Below, one piece after another: positions 1 through 10,967 of a DNA stretch of 64,000 bases. Position numbers and translations under genes: made by a program. How positions within the stretch are numbered: the stretch's first letter is position 1; each line of letters opens with the position of its first letter. Location of the stretch: contig CM060964.1 in assembly GCA_030765045.1 (NCBI GenBank), positions 273,002,388 to 273,066,387 on the forward strand, in the 5' to 3' direction. This DNA is from Tenodera sinensis. Taxonomy: Eukaryota; Arthropoda; Insecta; Mantodea; Mantidae. A model generated the notes under the pieces. That model did no database searches. It saw nothing but the letters and a program-made list of their open reading frames with translations, and was not told the DNA's origin.

Positions 1-1147
1 TAAATAATATGTGATGTCTAATGTTTGTGTCGGATTGACTTTAGATATGAAGTTTTCCTTTGAATTAGGAAGGTATACATTCTTCTTGATGCCTTGAATT
101 TTGGAAAGAAAACTCTCCTGAGTCTTTAGTGTATGTGTAAAATTTCTCTTGTTCCATGTATTGAATGGGAGTCTGATCAACTTTTCGTGTTGAATAAGAG
201 CCACGTTTTCTATTTCATATTCAATGGGGCATTCGTTGGTTAGTATTTCCATAGCTGGTATTGGTGTGGTTTTGATAGCACCTGTAATTAATCTCAGACT
301 TTGGTTTTCAAAGATTTGAATCTTTTTTGTGTTTGCTGTTACAAAAACTTCGCTGCCGTAAGTAAATAATGGCTTTATATATACATTGTATGTTGTGTTA
401 AGAGTTGCTCTGGAACATCCCCACTTCATTCCTGTTAGACGTTTTAACAGTGAAAGGCGCCTCTCTGCTCTTTGTATTACATTTTCTATTTGTTTGATCC
501 ATGTAAGTTTAGTATCAAATGTAACTCCTAAATACTTTGCTTCCTTTGTTTCTGGTAATTGTTGACCCTCAAAATTTATTTTTATTTTTATGTAGTGGCT
601 TTTTTCTTAGTAAACAGATTTGGTAGTTTGATTTTGTTGTATTAACAGTCATTAAATTTTCTTTGGTCCACCTTGTTGCATGGTTTTTTCTAGCTCTGTA
701 CTTTTGCTTTTTGGTTTTGAAGTCCACATTACTAAGTCATCAGCAAATAGTGCACACTTCACACTTGATTCTTGTATTTGTTGTGGCAGATCGTTAATAA
801 ATATATTAAAAAGTGTTGTGATGAGCACTGCACCTTGTGGTAAGCCACGGTGTACTTGTTTGTATTTAGATATATATCTTCCATATCTGGTTGCAATAAA
901 GCATTGTGTTAGGAAATGACATAGCCATGAAAACATTGGAACTTGTATCCCTATTTTTTTTACTTTCTTTAGTAGTTTTGTTCTGCATATAGAATCATAT
1001 GCACTTTGGAAATCAATAAAAACTGATACATTATCTTCTTTTCTATTGAAGGAGTCTTTGATTTCTTGACTGAGAAGTAAGACTTGTTCATTTGTAGAGT
1101 GGAACTCTCTGAATTCAGCTTGACATGGGGAAATTAAATTTTGTGAC
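1..1147 (-). mobile_element. LINE family A, copy A1 (reverse transcriptase fragment, runs off window start)
   Basis: Minus-strand fragment of a non-LTR retrotransposon, homologous along its length to the near full-length copy A3 at 19575-23852. The clearest coding piece is 652-936, with the RT motif HRGLPQGAVL and the catalytic FADDLVMW block. The thumb region that follows (1-640) is broken by frameshifts. The element's 3' part lies before base 1. On its 5' side the match to A3 stops near 1147, where a GGTGGC microsatellite begins. The family belongs to the RNase H-carrying LINEs (I/Jockey-like, judged from A3). Relic, not functional. Confidence 0.9.
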
Positions 1148-1149
1148 TC

Positions 1150-1218
1150 GGTGGTGGCGGTGGCGGTGGCGGTGGCGGTGGCGGCGGCGGCGGTGGCGGC
1201 GGCGGCAGTGGTGGTGGT
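1150..1218. repeat. GGTGGC hexanucleotide microsatellite
   Basis: GGTGGC-type repeat shading into GGC/GGT triplets, exactly where LINE copy A1 stops. The overlapping open frame with a W/R repeat (1125-1541) is only a translation of this repeat. Confidence 0.95.
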
Positions 1219-1660
1219 CCACTATTAGGAAAGTCTGTATATGTCAGCATTGTTTTACCCTAAAATATGTGGTTTTTATCGATTCATTCTTCTGCTATCT
1301 TAACTATGAAAAGGTGCATCTTCATTATTACTTGAAGGAATGCGTCATTTCAGTTATGCTCACACCTTTCAGGCATGACATATCGATTCTTGCCGATTCG
1401 CCCAAGATTGTGACTGCTTTACTGATACGTAAACAAGCATTTTGTTTATATCTGATGGCACACACTGGTTGGGTTCAACACAAGTCGCTGGGTTGTGCAA
1501 ATACAGCACAGCTTTGCCATTTAGGCTACCGAAAAACTTAAATTTTTACAAAACTATTAAACCTACCAAAATGAAACTTAGCATTTTATGTTTCTCACAG
1601 CTACATCTATTAGCCATATTATTCTGGCTGAAGCATTACCTTCCACCCTGTGTATATATA
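1219..1660. other. Unannotated AT-rich stretch
   Basis: Nothing recognisable: no coherent ORF, no terminal repeats and no similarity to the element families named elsewhere in this window. Confidence 0.5.
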
Positions 1661-2376
1661 TACAGGTGTCCCAAAATTAGACTGACAAACTTTGGGAGCT
1701 GATAGATAACATTACTTTAAACACTTTTTGTTAAGGAAAGTTTTTTGCTGTGGTGCTTCGTTTAAACACTAGACGAGTTAATGTCATAGATTACTGCCTC
1801 CCACCCAGTTTGTGTTTACGTCAAAATCAACAATGCAAGTTAGTATTACACATATGTCAGTAAGGCACACAATCTTAATCCAAGAAACAAACACGGAACG
1901 CATAAACAAAATACAAACATCTCATGTTTACAGTTAATCACAGCTTTACTGTTCAAAGTAAATGTTGGAACGCACACCCATTGGAATTAGCACAAAGAGT
2001 GCATCAGCGTGCCCTATTCTGTCATACTCTTGCAAAGACACCAACCATTTCTCTGGTTTTAAAGTTTATCGGTCTAATTTTTAATAGTAATGCTGTGATT
2101 AACTGTAAACAATGAGATGCTTGTGTTTTGTTTGTGTTCTGTGTTTGTTTCTTGGATTAAGATTGTGCACCTTACTAAGATAAATGTAATACTAATTTAC
2201 ATTGTTTCATTTTGCCGTGAATACTTAAACTGGGTGGGGGACAGTAATCTATTACATTAACTCGTCTGGCACTTTAACGAAGCACTGCAGCAAAAAACTT
2301 TCCTTAACAAAAAGTGTTTAAAATAATGTTATCTATCAGCTCCCAAAGTTTGTCGCTATAATTTTTGGACATTCTA
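1661..2376. mobile_element. Foldback mariner-like element (MITE) with about 282-bp inverted arms
   Basis: The left arm, about 1663-1944, is the imperfect reverse complement of the right arm, about 2092-2374, with a 147-bp spacer. The outer ends read CAGGTGTCCCAAAATTA and, on the other strand, GAATGTCCAAAAATTA, next to TA dinucleotides. Ends of the type TACAGGGTGTCCC with a TA target duplication are known from mariner-family elements. No transposase is readable, so this is a non-autonomous or foldback derivative. A similar terminus occurs near 55984. Confidence 0.75.
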
Positions 2377-2973
2377 TATAAACATTACAAGAACCACTAA
2401 AGATAATCAGCACATATATATTGCATATATAGATAACTAGGAAGAATAGACATCAACAAAATATGCAGAAGAATGACTGAACCTTAGTTACTTTGTCAAC
2501 AAAAGAAGATGAGGAAGAGAATTGTTTACTAGACTACATGATGTGTAAAAGAGTGCAATAATGGAATTCATTTTAACGTTTCATAGCAAACTTAATATCA
2601 TAGCAACCAGTATTTATTATTTTGCAGATCATTGAAGTTTTGCCTAACTTACAAGCACTAAGTCTCCCACTACAAATAACCCTTAGTCTACTGTGCAACA
2701 GATAGATCTGCTCATCTTCCCCCAACCCCACACGGTGCACATGCATACACACACCACACCAGGTCTGCTTACAAAATCTAGATTGAAAAGGTAGATGTAT
2801 AAGAGTTTCAAGTCTGTCAAAAGTGTTCATATCTGCAAACAACTAATTATGGGGACTGCTAATAATTAAACTAATTAAGTAGGTTACTTCTGTTTGTTTC
2901 CATTATTTTTATCAGTATAAACCAGTTCATGTGCTTTGCTTCTCATTGCAAATTAAATTTGATATGTTTTCAG

Positions 2974-3090
2974 ATCATCTGTTATGTCATGATGATAAAT
3001 GTGAAGATAGAATTGTAGCATTCATCCTTTATGTGACTGAAAACTGGACGTCAGAATGTGGTGGAACCTTAGACCTTTTCGACACTGATG
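2974..3090 (+). CDS. OGFOD1: OGFOD1/TPA1-like prolyl hydroxylase, internal exon (catalytic HxD)
   Basis: Exon of a 2-oxoglutarate/Fe(II) dioxygenase; the family member OGFOD1 (yeast Tpa1) hydroxylates a proline of ribosomal protein uS12. The peptide contains LLCHDD and AFILYVTENW, then GGTLDLFDTD, which matches the family segment LLCHDDE...IAFILYL...GGTLDLY. The iron-binding pair is His 2988-2990 and Asp 2994-2996. The acceptor is TTTTCAG before 2974 and the donor is gtgtgt from 3091. The exon starts with two bases of a split codon and ends with one (G3090); that G plus CA at 27377 makes Ala, so the frame continues exactly. Upstream exons were not found in the window. Confidence 0.92.
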
Positions 3091-3493
3091 GTGTGTATGT
3101 TAGTGCTTTTGCAGGGAGCATTTATACCTATATATAGTTACTGAAATTTTTTATGAACTTTCTTGTGTTTCTATTAACCAAAGTATAGGTTTTGCTTATT
3201 CTGGTAAAGATCACTCTCTGTCATTCATCTACTGCTTTGATGTTGAAGTGCATTAGCATATTTACCTTCATTACATTTAAGATCTTTTCCCTTGAAAGTA
3301 CATACTTCCATTGGTTTATTTATGTGTTTTCAAAGTTTTATTTCTTGTTTCATTATATGGTTACATTACCAAAAATTGTGTGCTACTATTGACTTTTCTG
3401 TCTGTTTGTACTTCACATTACTGAAACCATCATGTGTTCTAGTTTTCAGATTTCTCTTTCTCTATTCAGTTTATGTGTTATGTTTATGTGTTA
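3091..3493. other. Start of OGFOD1 intron, AT-rich
   Basis: No element or second exon is recognised. Short ORFs here are T-rich chance frames. Confidence 0.5.
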
Positions 3494-4061
3494 TGTGATG
3501 CCAGCTGGCAGCTGCCATCAGATGCTCAAGATAAAGCTACCTCACACCACTACTTGTAAATATGTGGTCCCGTGACATGTAACGGTCAGAATAAAGATGA
3601 CAATGAGTGCGGCAGAACTAAGCATTTTCAGACAGTTTGAGAAGCTGTTTGCGGGCAGGGCTTGTTTACGAAAAGGTGCTACGTCATTCTTGCCTATATA
3701 AGTGAATTTGGTGGTGAGAGAGGGCAGTTCTTCAGAGTCGTTAAATATTGGACAAGACAGCTCTCAACAGTTAGCTTTAAATGAGTGTGTGCACATATTG
3801 GGAGAGTTTGATTATTGTCAGATACAATTGTAGACATTTAATTATTGGAGTTATTTGTCGTGTGAAACAGTTTTTAGTTCAGCCTGTTGTGGCAGAGAAA
3901 GTAAAACTGAAAGATAGTAAAGTATGTGTTAAAAGTTCATACAGAACAGCTGTGTGTTATAGATTGTGTTAACATTAAAAAGAATGACTGTATTTTTATG
4001 ACTCAGCTTTAGAAGAGAAATAAAATGACAAAAAAAGTAACTGGACTTGTCATTTGCCACA
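3494..4061 (+). repeat. 5' LTR of a decayed gypsy-like retrotransposon
   Basis: The 568-bp repeat begins TGTGATG and ends CACA. It shares its order of sequence blocks with 5432-7071: CAGCTGCCATC at the start, GAGTGCGGCAGAAC, GAGAGAGGGCAGT, and a GTAACTGGACTT end. It carries a TATA-like CTATATAAG at about 3694 and an AATAAA at about 4019, as expected for U3 and the polyadenylation site. The retained single U3 unit here corresponds to the 96/97-bp unit amplified in the partner LTR. Confidence 0.8.
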
Positions 4062-5431
4062 TTTGTTTGAGGAGTGTGACATGAATGCCACAATGGAGGA
4101 GATGATGAAACAATTATTAGCTAAGATGGACATAACAGGAAATGAAATGTAGAGCATAGAGGAAGATGTGAAGGCAGAAATGAATTCTGAAAGGGAAAAG
4201 ATGAAATTAGAAATGTCCGAGATGAAGATGGAGCTATTGGCAAAGATTGACGGGCAAATAGTCAGCATGAAGGATGATGTGAGGTACCTCTACCAATGTG
4301 TTGACATTTTGGAGGCTGTCAAGGAACATCTTAGCACCCTGGAAAGCAGAGTTGATGACAGCGCCAAGGAACTGAATGCCAGGGGATAGCACGGACCTGA
4401 GGAAGTAGCACCTAGCAGCCGAGACGGTTATGCCTGTTCCCAAGAATGGACGTGTATGACACATTGGACACAAAAAACTAGTTCAAGGACATCTGCAAGG
4501 ATACCCTAGTGGAGTGTGTTGTTCTTGTAGCTAACCAGGACACGTTTTGAAGGACTGTCAGTAGGAAAGCCTACGAGCTAGTGAGGAACAAGTAAGGACT
4601 GGTTAGGCGTGGGGCACGGAGGAGCCGTCGGAGTCATCCCTTCAGGTGAGGCTGTGTGCCATGGTTGGAAGAATGGAGGACATCATTGTGGATGCAGGAT
4701 GCAGAGGAAGTCATGCCTGGTACTAGTGGACACCAATGCAGCCATGAATGTGATCTGACCTGACGTGGTGGAGGACATGCCAACAAGGAAACTAGAGTGA
4801 CATTACGAGATAGTGGCAGCATAAGGTGACACCTTGCCTGTGGAGAATGAGGCCTGGCTGAAGTTGACCTTGGGGCAGAGTGTCATAAATCTGTGGGTGT
4901 TGATCAAGAGGGTGGCAGAGGAATTAATTCTGGGACTGGATGCCCTCTAGAGCCTCTAGGTGATGGTCGAGGTTGGCAGGAGGATCCTTTGAGTTGGACA
5001 AGATATGATTACGCTCCAGAGCACCAGTGGACATCTTGGGGTCAGCAGGGTAACTCCTGGCAGAGGTTACGGTTACCCTTGCCAGGAGCAAGGTGTCCAC
5101 AAAAGTATACCAGGAAGGTCATGGAACCCTGTGGGCCATTTTCATGTGTGTAGGGTAGCCTGTCAACAGGCCTGAATGTAGGGCAAATGTATGAAGACCC
5201 ATCACAATCGGCAAGCCTGCCCCAGAGGTTTCAAGAAGAATAGCATACATTGTCCTACCCGGACCAAGGGGTGCTACCCAACAGTGTTGCTCAGGATCAT
5301 GCTGTGGGGAAGAGGTTTAATGGCGTAATTTACTGCATCCTGAGGCTGCCCTGCGGGAAGATGCTCGTGGTACACTTGGATTGTCCGGTCCTGTACATTG
5401 GTGCTGGCCATTCCTCCTCTCAGGAGGAAAC
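4062..5431 (+). pseudogene. Gypsy-like internal region: primer site, Gag coiled coil, protease remnant
   Basis: A degenerate primer-binding site (about 4063-4080) is followed by a Gag-like reading frame beginning MNATMEEMMKQLLAKMD. It continues as a Lys/Glu/Met-rich coiled coil (4168-4389) ending in LESRVDD. Further on, a broken frame reads VLVDTNAAMNVI then LILGLDAL, which fits a retropepsin (normally DTGA, here DTNA) and its flap/ILGLD end. Several stops and frameshifts separate these parts, and RT, RNase H and integrase are absent. A purine-rich AGGAGGAAAC just before 5432 fits a polypurine tract. Dead, internally deleted element. Confidence 0.75.
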
Positions 5432-7071
5432 TGTGAGACAGCAGCTATCAGTTGCCATCAAAGACACTCAACTCAAGGTCACAAGCTATCTCACACCACT
5501 GCTTGTAAATACATGGTGTGCTGACAATGGAGCAGTGAGACACTGGCTAGCAGCTGCCTTCAAAAGACACTCGTGGTCAAGCTACTTCACACCACTACTT
5601 GTAAATACGTGGTGTGCTGACAATGGAGCAGTGAGACAGCGGCCAGCAGCTGCCTTCAAAAGACACTCCTGGCCAAGCTGCTTCACACCACTGCTTGTAA
5701 ATATGTGGTGTGCTGACAATGGAGCAGTGAGACACCGGCCAGCAGCTGCCTTCAAAAGACACTCCTGGTCAAGCTGCTTCACACCAACTGCTTGCAAATA
5801 CGTGGTGTGCTGACAATGGAGCAGTGAGACAGCGGCCAGCAGCTGCCTTCAAAAGACACTCCTGGTCAAGCTGCTTCACACCAACTGCTTGCAAATACGT
5901 GGTGTGCTGACAATGGAGCAGTGAGACACCGGCCAGCAGCTGCCTTCAAAAGACACTCCTGGTCAAGCTGCTTCACACCAACTGCTTGCAAATACGTGGT
6001 GTGCTGAGAATGGAGCAGTGAGACACCGGCCAGCAGCTGCCTTCAAAAGACACTCCTGGTCAAGCTGCTTCACACTACTGCTTGCAAATACGTGGTGTGC
6101 TGACAATGGAGCAGTGAGACACCGGCCAGCAGCTGCCTTCAAAAGACACTCCTGGTCAAGCTGCTTCACACCAACTGCTTGCAAATACGTGGTGTGCTGA
6201 CAATGGAGCAGTGAGACACCGGCCAGCAGCTGCCTTCAAAAGACACTCCTGGTCAAGCTGCTTCACACCAACTGCTTGCAAATACGTGGTGTGCTGACAA
6301 TGGAGCAGTGAGACACCGGCCAGCAGCTGCCTTCAAAAGACACTCCTGGTCAAGCTGCTTCACACCAACTGCTTGCAAATACGTGGTGTGCTGACAATGG
6401 AGCAGTGAGACACCGGCTAGCAGCTGCCTTCAAAAGACACTCCTGGTCAAGCTGCTTCACACTACTGCTTGTAAATATGTGGTGTGCTGACAATGGAGCA
6501 GTGAGACACCGGCCAGCAGGTGCCTTCAAAAGACACTCCTGGTCAAGCTGCTTCACACCAACTGCTTGCAAATACGTGGTGTGCTGACAAAGGAGCAGTG
6601 AGACACCGGCCAGCAGGTGCCTTCAAAAGACACTCCTGGCCAAGCTGCTTCACACCACTGCTTGTAAATACGTGGTGTGCTGACAATGGAGCAGTGAGAC
6701 ACCGGCTAGCAGCTGCCATCAAAAGACACTCCTGGTCAAGCTGCTTCACACTACTGCTTGTAAATATGTGGTGTGCTGACCATGGAGCAGTTAGAACAAA
6801 GACGATTATGAGTGCAGCAGAACAAAACCTTTCCAGACAGTTCAAGAAATGGTTCATGGTCCAGGGTTGTTTACAAAAAGTTAAATTTCGAGAAAAATCT
6901 GTGATACTTCATTTTTGCCTGTATAAGCAAATGCAGCGAGAGAGGGCAGTCCTTTGGAGTTGTTAGATGTTGAACGAGACAGCTGTTAGCAGTTTTAAAT
7001 ATGTGTGTGCATGCATGCGTGCAAAAGAAATAAAGTGACAGAAAGAGTAACTGGACTTCTCATTTGTCACA
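5432..7071 (+). repeat. 3' LTR of the gypsy-like element, enlarged by an internal minisatellite
   Basis: Begins TGTGAGACAGC after a polypurine tract and ends TTGTCACA. The part after 6790 aligns with the 5' LTR (3600-4061), including a TATA-like CTGTATAAG near 6920 and AATAAA near 7030. The U3 part is expanded from one unit to about 14. The LTR is therefore 1640 bp against 568 bp for its partner. Confidence 0.75.
5433..6796 (+). repeat. 96/97-bp minisatellite, about 14 units
   Basis: The landmark GGAGCAGTGAGAC recurs at 5529, 5625, 5721, 5818, 5915, 6012, 6108, 6205, 6302, 6399, 6495, 6592, 6688 and 6784 (slightly varied), a spacing of 96 or 97 bases. The one-base alternation comes from CACCAACTG against CACTACTG or CACCACTG inside the unit. 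Open frames on both strands across the array exist only because units lack in-frame stops. Confidence 0.97.
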
Positions 7072-7091
7072 CTTGTGTCAGAAGTGAGAAT
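7072..7091 (+). other. Primer-binding-site-like sequence directly after the 3' LTR
   Basis: TTGTGTCAGAAGTGAGAAT follows the LTR end. The same position after the related LTR at 25717 reads TGGTGTCAGGAGTGGGAT, complementary to a tRNA-Leu-type 3' end. A primer site normally follows a 5' LTR, so its presence here suggests recombination between two elements. Confidence 0.5.
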
Positions 7092-7432
7092 TGTCACATT
7101 GTCATTTGTCTTATTATGTATAATTTTATAATGTTAATGTATAATATTATAATAATTATGGGCACTGACCATGTTCCATCCTCCAGTAATGTACCTCATT
7201 CATAACGCCCAATTTGAGCAGAGGTGGGGAATGCAGCAGCCTGGTGATAGGTCTTGGCCCAGAAAGGGCTGTTGCACTGCAGCTTTAGTACCTGGGTGAC
7301 CGAGCTTTGCTCAACTTTTCTTTTCCTTTTTTTTGGGGGGAGAAGTTACTTATTTAGATAAACTTGAAAAGCAAAATGTTAACTAAATATAAATTTTCAT
7401 CCTAATTGTTGGAGCCGTTTCCACGACGAGCC
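7092..7432. other. Unclassified stretch
   Basis: AT-rich run (7105-7165), then a GC-richer block around 7200-7310 that looks like part of an interspersed repeat but matches nothing else here. Confidence 0.4.
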
Positions 7433-7578
7433 CTTTAATATCCTGACTTGTTTGTTGGAATTAGCCCATTAACAGAGAAATAATGGCCAAAATAAGTTTT
7501 CAACTAATTATGACGGTTACGTGTAGATTAATAGCTAAGTCAACTTTCTTTAGGTTTTCTGTAAGCTCTTGACGAGAC
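7433..7578 (+). repeat. Tandem repeat R6, unit 1
   Basis: Unit starting CTTTAATATCC and ending CTTGACGAGAC. Further units follow at 13654-13801 and from 13802, after the Penelope-like element P4. The last 12 bases (TCTTGACGAGAC, 7567-7578) are repeated at 13642-13653 as the target duplication of P4. Confidence 0.8.
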
Positions 7579-7648
7579 TCTAAAGCAAAAACAAATTAGA
7601 AACTAAAAGCTTCACTTAGTAATATTCCAAGTTGTTTGGAGCTAACAA

Positions 7649-7678
7649 GTTTCGAGTTGACTCCAACTCATTCTCAAA
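7649..7678 (-). ncRNA. Hammerhead-like motif, P4 inverted arm
   Basis: On the minus strand: UUGAGAA, one U, the stem GAGUUG/CAACUC closed by GAGU, then GAAAC. The CUGANGA core is changed at two positions. See the finding on the shared motif. Confidence 0.4.
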
Positions 7679-8001
7679 GCTATACAAACAAATTTGTTAC
7701 CATAGATACTGATGCTCATTTTAATCACCAATCTCTGAAAACAAAAACCTATAAATACAATCTATTGGAGGGATTTCAAAATTCATAACATAGAAGCTGC
7801 TTTTTAAAATAAATATCTTTTCCCAAACCATTAAATCTATAGGTCCATTTAATTGTTTTAATAATTTAACCTCTGGATTAATTTCATGATTAAATGAACA
7901 AAAATGATCTGCCACAGCTGATTTATCAGTTTGTTTATATTTAATATTTCTAAAGTGTTCTTTTATTCTGGTTTATAAGTGACGTTTAGTTTTACCAATA
8001 T

Positions 8002-9018
8002 GTTGTTAGCTAATGCTGGATTTCTGACAATGAAGTCATTAATCCTCTTGCTCTCCAATATTTTTCGCTCATGGATGGGGCACTAGAAGTGGCCGGGCAT
8101 ATTTGAAGGTGGTCTCATTCCATTTTCTCTTGCAGATCACATAGAGGGCAGTGGTGAAGAATATATTCCAATTCTGTTTAAATGTTTTGCCAGACAATTG
8201 AGACAGAATATTAGAAGACCCCAAAAGAAAATCGTTCATGTAAATGTTTGTTAAAAGTGTAATTCGTTTTTTGATGTTGGTATGAGATAATTAAATGACG
8301 AAAACATGTTGATAAGGTTCATTGTTACGAACAACTAAGTTTGCACAAAGACGTCATAAATCTTTCCATATTTGATTTTAATATATGTGTATAAATATTA
8401 GAATTGTTTGTGTTCCATAATAAAAGTAGGGGACGATGAATGGGATCGCTTCCCTAACGAGAAAGAACTATTTGCACGGATGAATAGCGCGGATGAATAC
8501 GCCAAAAAACAGTTCACTAGCCTCTCCGTATTTGGCATGGATGGACGCATTTTTATGTGTATGCATCATGAAATAGTAAAAGTGAATTTACTAAGTGTTT
8601 AAAGACCTTTAATTAAATTTCGGCGATGCTAGGGAAGTTGATCCGCTAAAATAAGACTTTCTACTGTGATATGATTTAAAAATTGTGAACAAGAAGGTGC
8701 AAATAAAATGTTTGACTAAAGTTAAACCCGAGTGTATGTTCATTCCATCCGTTACCAAGCCCTGAGATCAAAAAGATCTCATTAGCTAAAGACACAGCGT
8801 CGTTAATAATCGCAAAAACCACACCACAATCATGTCCTGTAATCAACCTGAAGGTTGCAACTGCTGTTTTTCAAGGATACCCAGGAATTACTGTTTGAAT
8901 GTTTGGTAGTTTCCATCTTTTATTCTTTGATTTTTCATAGTAATATTTTGCAATAATTTTTTTGAATTCAGAGTTGACTAATCTTTTAGCTGCACAAAAT
9001 GGTAGATTAACTGTCTTC
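8002..9018 (-). mobile_element. LINE family A, copy A6 (3' fragment)
   Basis: 3' end of family A starting with the tail GTTGTTAGCTAATGC. It is bracketed by a 14-bp target duplication AGTTTTACCAATAT (7988-8001 and 9019-9032) and inserted in the P4 arm. It is split at 8198/8831 by a solo LTR. The remaining coding part covers the RNase H C-terminal side and the CxxC zinc region, all broken. Confidence 0.9.
8199..8826. repeat. Solo LTR (family SL), copy 1
   Basis: 628-bp insertion inside LINE A6, starting TGAGACAGAATATTAG and ending CACACCA, so TG...CA. It is flanked by the 4-bp duplication CAAT (8195-8198, 8827-8830). A related 640-bp insertion lies at 35184-35823. An AATAAAAG lies near 8420. 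TG...CA ends with a 4-bp duplication and no internal region indicate a solo LTR, most likely gypsy-type. The small ORF at 8408-8602 is inside it and is not a gene. Confidence 0.8.
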
Positions 9019-9118
9019 AGTTTTACCAATATAAACCTTATCACAATCCAAATAGTTAAATTGATAAATGCCAGATTTTTTGTAATTTGGAATTTTATCA
9101 GTTGTCATTTTAAGTATG

Positions 9119-10967
9119 TTGTTGTGTTGTTGTTTTCTAGTGCCTTGCATCTGGCAATGAAGCCATTAGCATTCGTGCTTTCCAATACTTTTGAACTGTA
9201 GTTTCTTCTGATCTTAATGCTTCACAGGTCTTAAAGTGGTCTTCATTCATTTCTGCTGGATCATTACACAGGACACATATTGGTGAGGCTGAGATACCTA
9301 TTCTGTAGAGATGACTTGCTAAGCTGTCGTGATTTGTCAATAGTCGGAAGGCTGCAACCGCTGTTTTCCTAGGTCTCTGGGGGATTATATCTGGGTTGGA
9401 AAGTAGTGTAATCCATTTTTTATCTTTGGCATTTGTTTCTATTTCTTGTAGGTATGAATGAGAAAAATTTTTAATGATCAAGCGTTTTATTGAGGAATAT
9501 GAGAAATTGAATTTAGACTTTTGTTTTATTGTTGTGCCTTTCTTTGCAAGTGAGTCTGCAGCTTCGTTCCCCATGACTCCACAGTGTGCTGGAATCCATT
9601 GGAGATGAACAGTCTTATTAACTTTTTGGAGTTGTGTTAACATTTTGTAGCATTCTCTAATTTTTGTTAACTTCTTTGTAGTATTTGAACATATTCCCTG
9701 AATTGCAGCTTTAGAATCCGAAAGAATTACTGCCTTGTTAAATTTATTTAAGGGTAGATTTAATAATTGTCGGAGTGCAATGTGTATAGCCTCTATTTCT
9801 CCATCATAATTTGTTGTGTCTCTGCCAACAGAATGATAAAAGGAAAAATGTGAACACGTAACTCCAGCTCCAGTAAGGTTTTCCTTGGAGGATCCATCAG
9901 TATATATGTGCAGCCATTCTTCTGTGGGATACCTAGTATTGATTGTTTCCAGAGCTAGAAGTTTTTGTATATCTTTTGGTGTGTCTGATTTACTTATTTC
10001 CTCTATTAATTCCAAATTGAAGGTAGGTTGCAATAATTCCAATGGATTTTCTCTTATAAGTAGATTTTCTCTGGTGTTAGGAATGTTCAATTTGGATTTA
10101 ATCTGTGTTACGTTTTCTAGGAAACTACTATGAGTTTTAAGGATTGAAGGGGGAAGGTTCTCTTCTGTCCATTTAGAGTTTGGCAGTCGTAACATTTTCT
10201 CTTTGTTGGAGCAATGCTTGTTCTTCTATTTTTGTTGTTATTGATGGGGTCCGTGTTAAGGCAAGCATGGCATCAATAGGTGTGGATTTAACTGCTCCAG
10301 TGATTAGGCGAAGAGCCTGATTTTGTATTTGTTCAAGTTTATTGATGTTAGCATTTGCTGCTGTTATTAAAGCTTCAGAACAGTACAAGAGGTTTGGTTT
10401 AACGTACATTTTGTATGTTGTGTTAAGGACTCTCCTTGAGCAGCCCCATTTAGCACCAGCTAACCTTTTCAGGATTTGCAGTTTCTTTTCAACCTTTTCT
10501 GAGATGTTTGTTATATGTTTTTTCCAACTTAGCTTTCTGTCGAAAGTGATGCCTAAGTATTTGGCATCATCAACTGCTTTGAGTGGTTTACCATTATAAT
10601 TTATGTTAATGTTAACTGGTTTGTATTTTAGTGTAAATAATTCACAATTTGTTTTTTCCACATTGATAGTCATGAGGTTTTTGGAGCTCCATTCATGTAC
10701 TTTGTTTAGGGCTGTTTCTATTCTGTCTTTAATTAATTCAGGTTTTTTTGGAGAGCCTGAAGTCCAAATGACTACATCGTCAGCAAATAAAGCAATTTTG
10801 GTTTCTAAAGTTTTTATTATTGATGGAAGGTCATTTATATATATGTTAAAGAGTGTTGTGCTCAGAACAGCACCTTGTGGAAGTCCTCGGTGTGTTTGTT
10901 TATATTTTGTGGCACAAAATCTTTGTGAAATAAACTGAGTTATCCATTTAAGCATGTTACTTTTCAC
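9119..10967 (-). mobile_element. LINE family B, copy B1 (5'-truncated)
   Basis: 1849-bp insertion in P4 with the 14-bp target duplication TCATTTTAAGTATG (9105-9118 and 10968-10981). It ends in an AAC-type tail (plus strand TTGTTGTGTTGTTG). It is truncated at its 5' end in the middle of the RT domain and carries the coding remnant described next. Confidence 0.95.
9137..10967 (-). pseudogene. RT thumb - RNase H - zinc C-terminus of LINE family B
   Basis: Two overlapping minus frames. 10967-10173 gives the RT palm with HRGLPQGAVLSTTLFN and IALFADDVVIW, the thumb, and LGITFDRKLSW. 10195-9137 gives RNase H with IYTDGSS, DGEIEAIHIAL, ILSDSKAAI and IPAHCGVMGNEAADSLAKKG. It ends in a cysteine-rich block, CVLCNDPAEMNEDHFKTC. 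One frameshift near 10180 joins the two frames. All four RNase H acidic residues are present. The RNase H identifies it as an I-group type LINE, clearly related to but distinct from family A. The N-terminal endonuclease is missing. Confidence 0.9.

Larger units (their letters stand above)
7579..9118 (-). mobile_element. Penelope-like element P4, inverted 3'-end arm
   Basis: Reverse-complement copy of the P4 3' end found at about 13100-13641. It encodes the C-terminal GIY-YIG region remnant (7721-7915, minus), nearly the same peptide as the + strand end of P4. Inverted terminal copies of the 3' region are a known architecture of Penelope-like elements. The arm is interrupted by LINE copy A6 (8002-9018) and resumes at 9033-9118 before LINE copy B1. 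A hammerhead-like motif lies at 7649-7678. Confidence 0.8.

Noticed and set aside
1125..1541. ORF starting with a W/R-rich repeat
   Set aside because: Product of the GGTGGC microsatellite followed by unrelated sequence.
5433..6796. CRISPR-like array
   Set aside because: Contiguous 96/97-bp units without spacers, in a eukaryotic LTR.
5250..6966. Long ORFs on both strands with a repeated peptide (about 32 residues)
   Set aside because: They are translations of the 96/97-bp minisatellite; both strands are open only because each unit lacks stops.
7428..7600. Pseudo-LTR of P4 extending to 7428
   Set aside because: The sequence is in direct orientation on both sides of P4 and belongs to the tandem repeat R6; the inverted arm starts at about 7579.
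8408..8602. Small gene (64 codons)
   Set aside because: Lies inside a solo LTR and has diverged beyond reading in the second copy.
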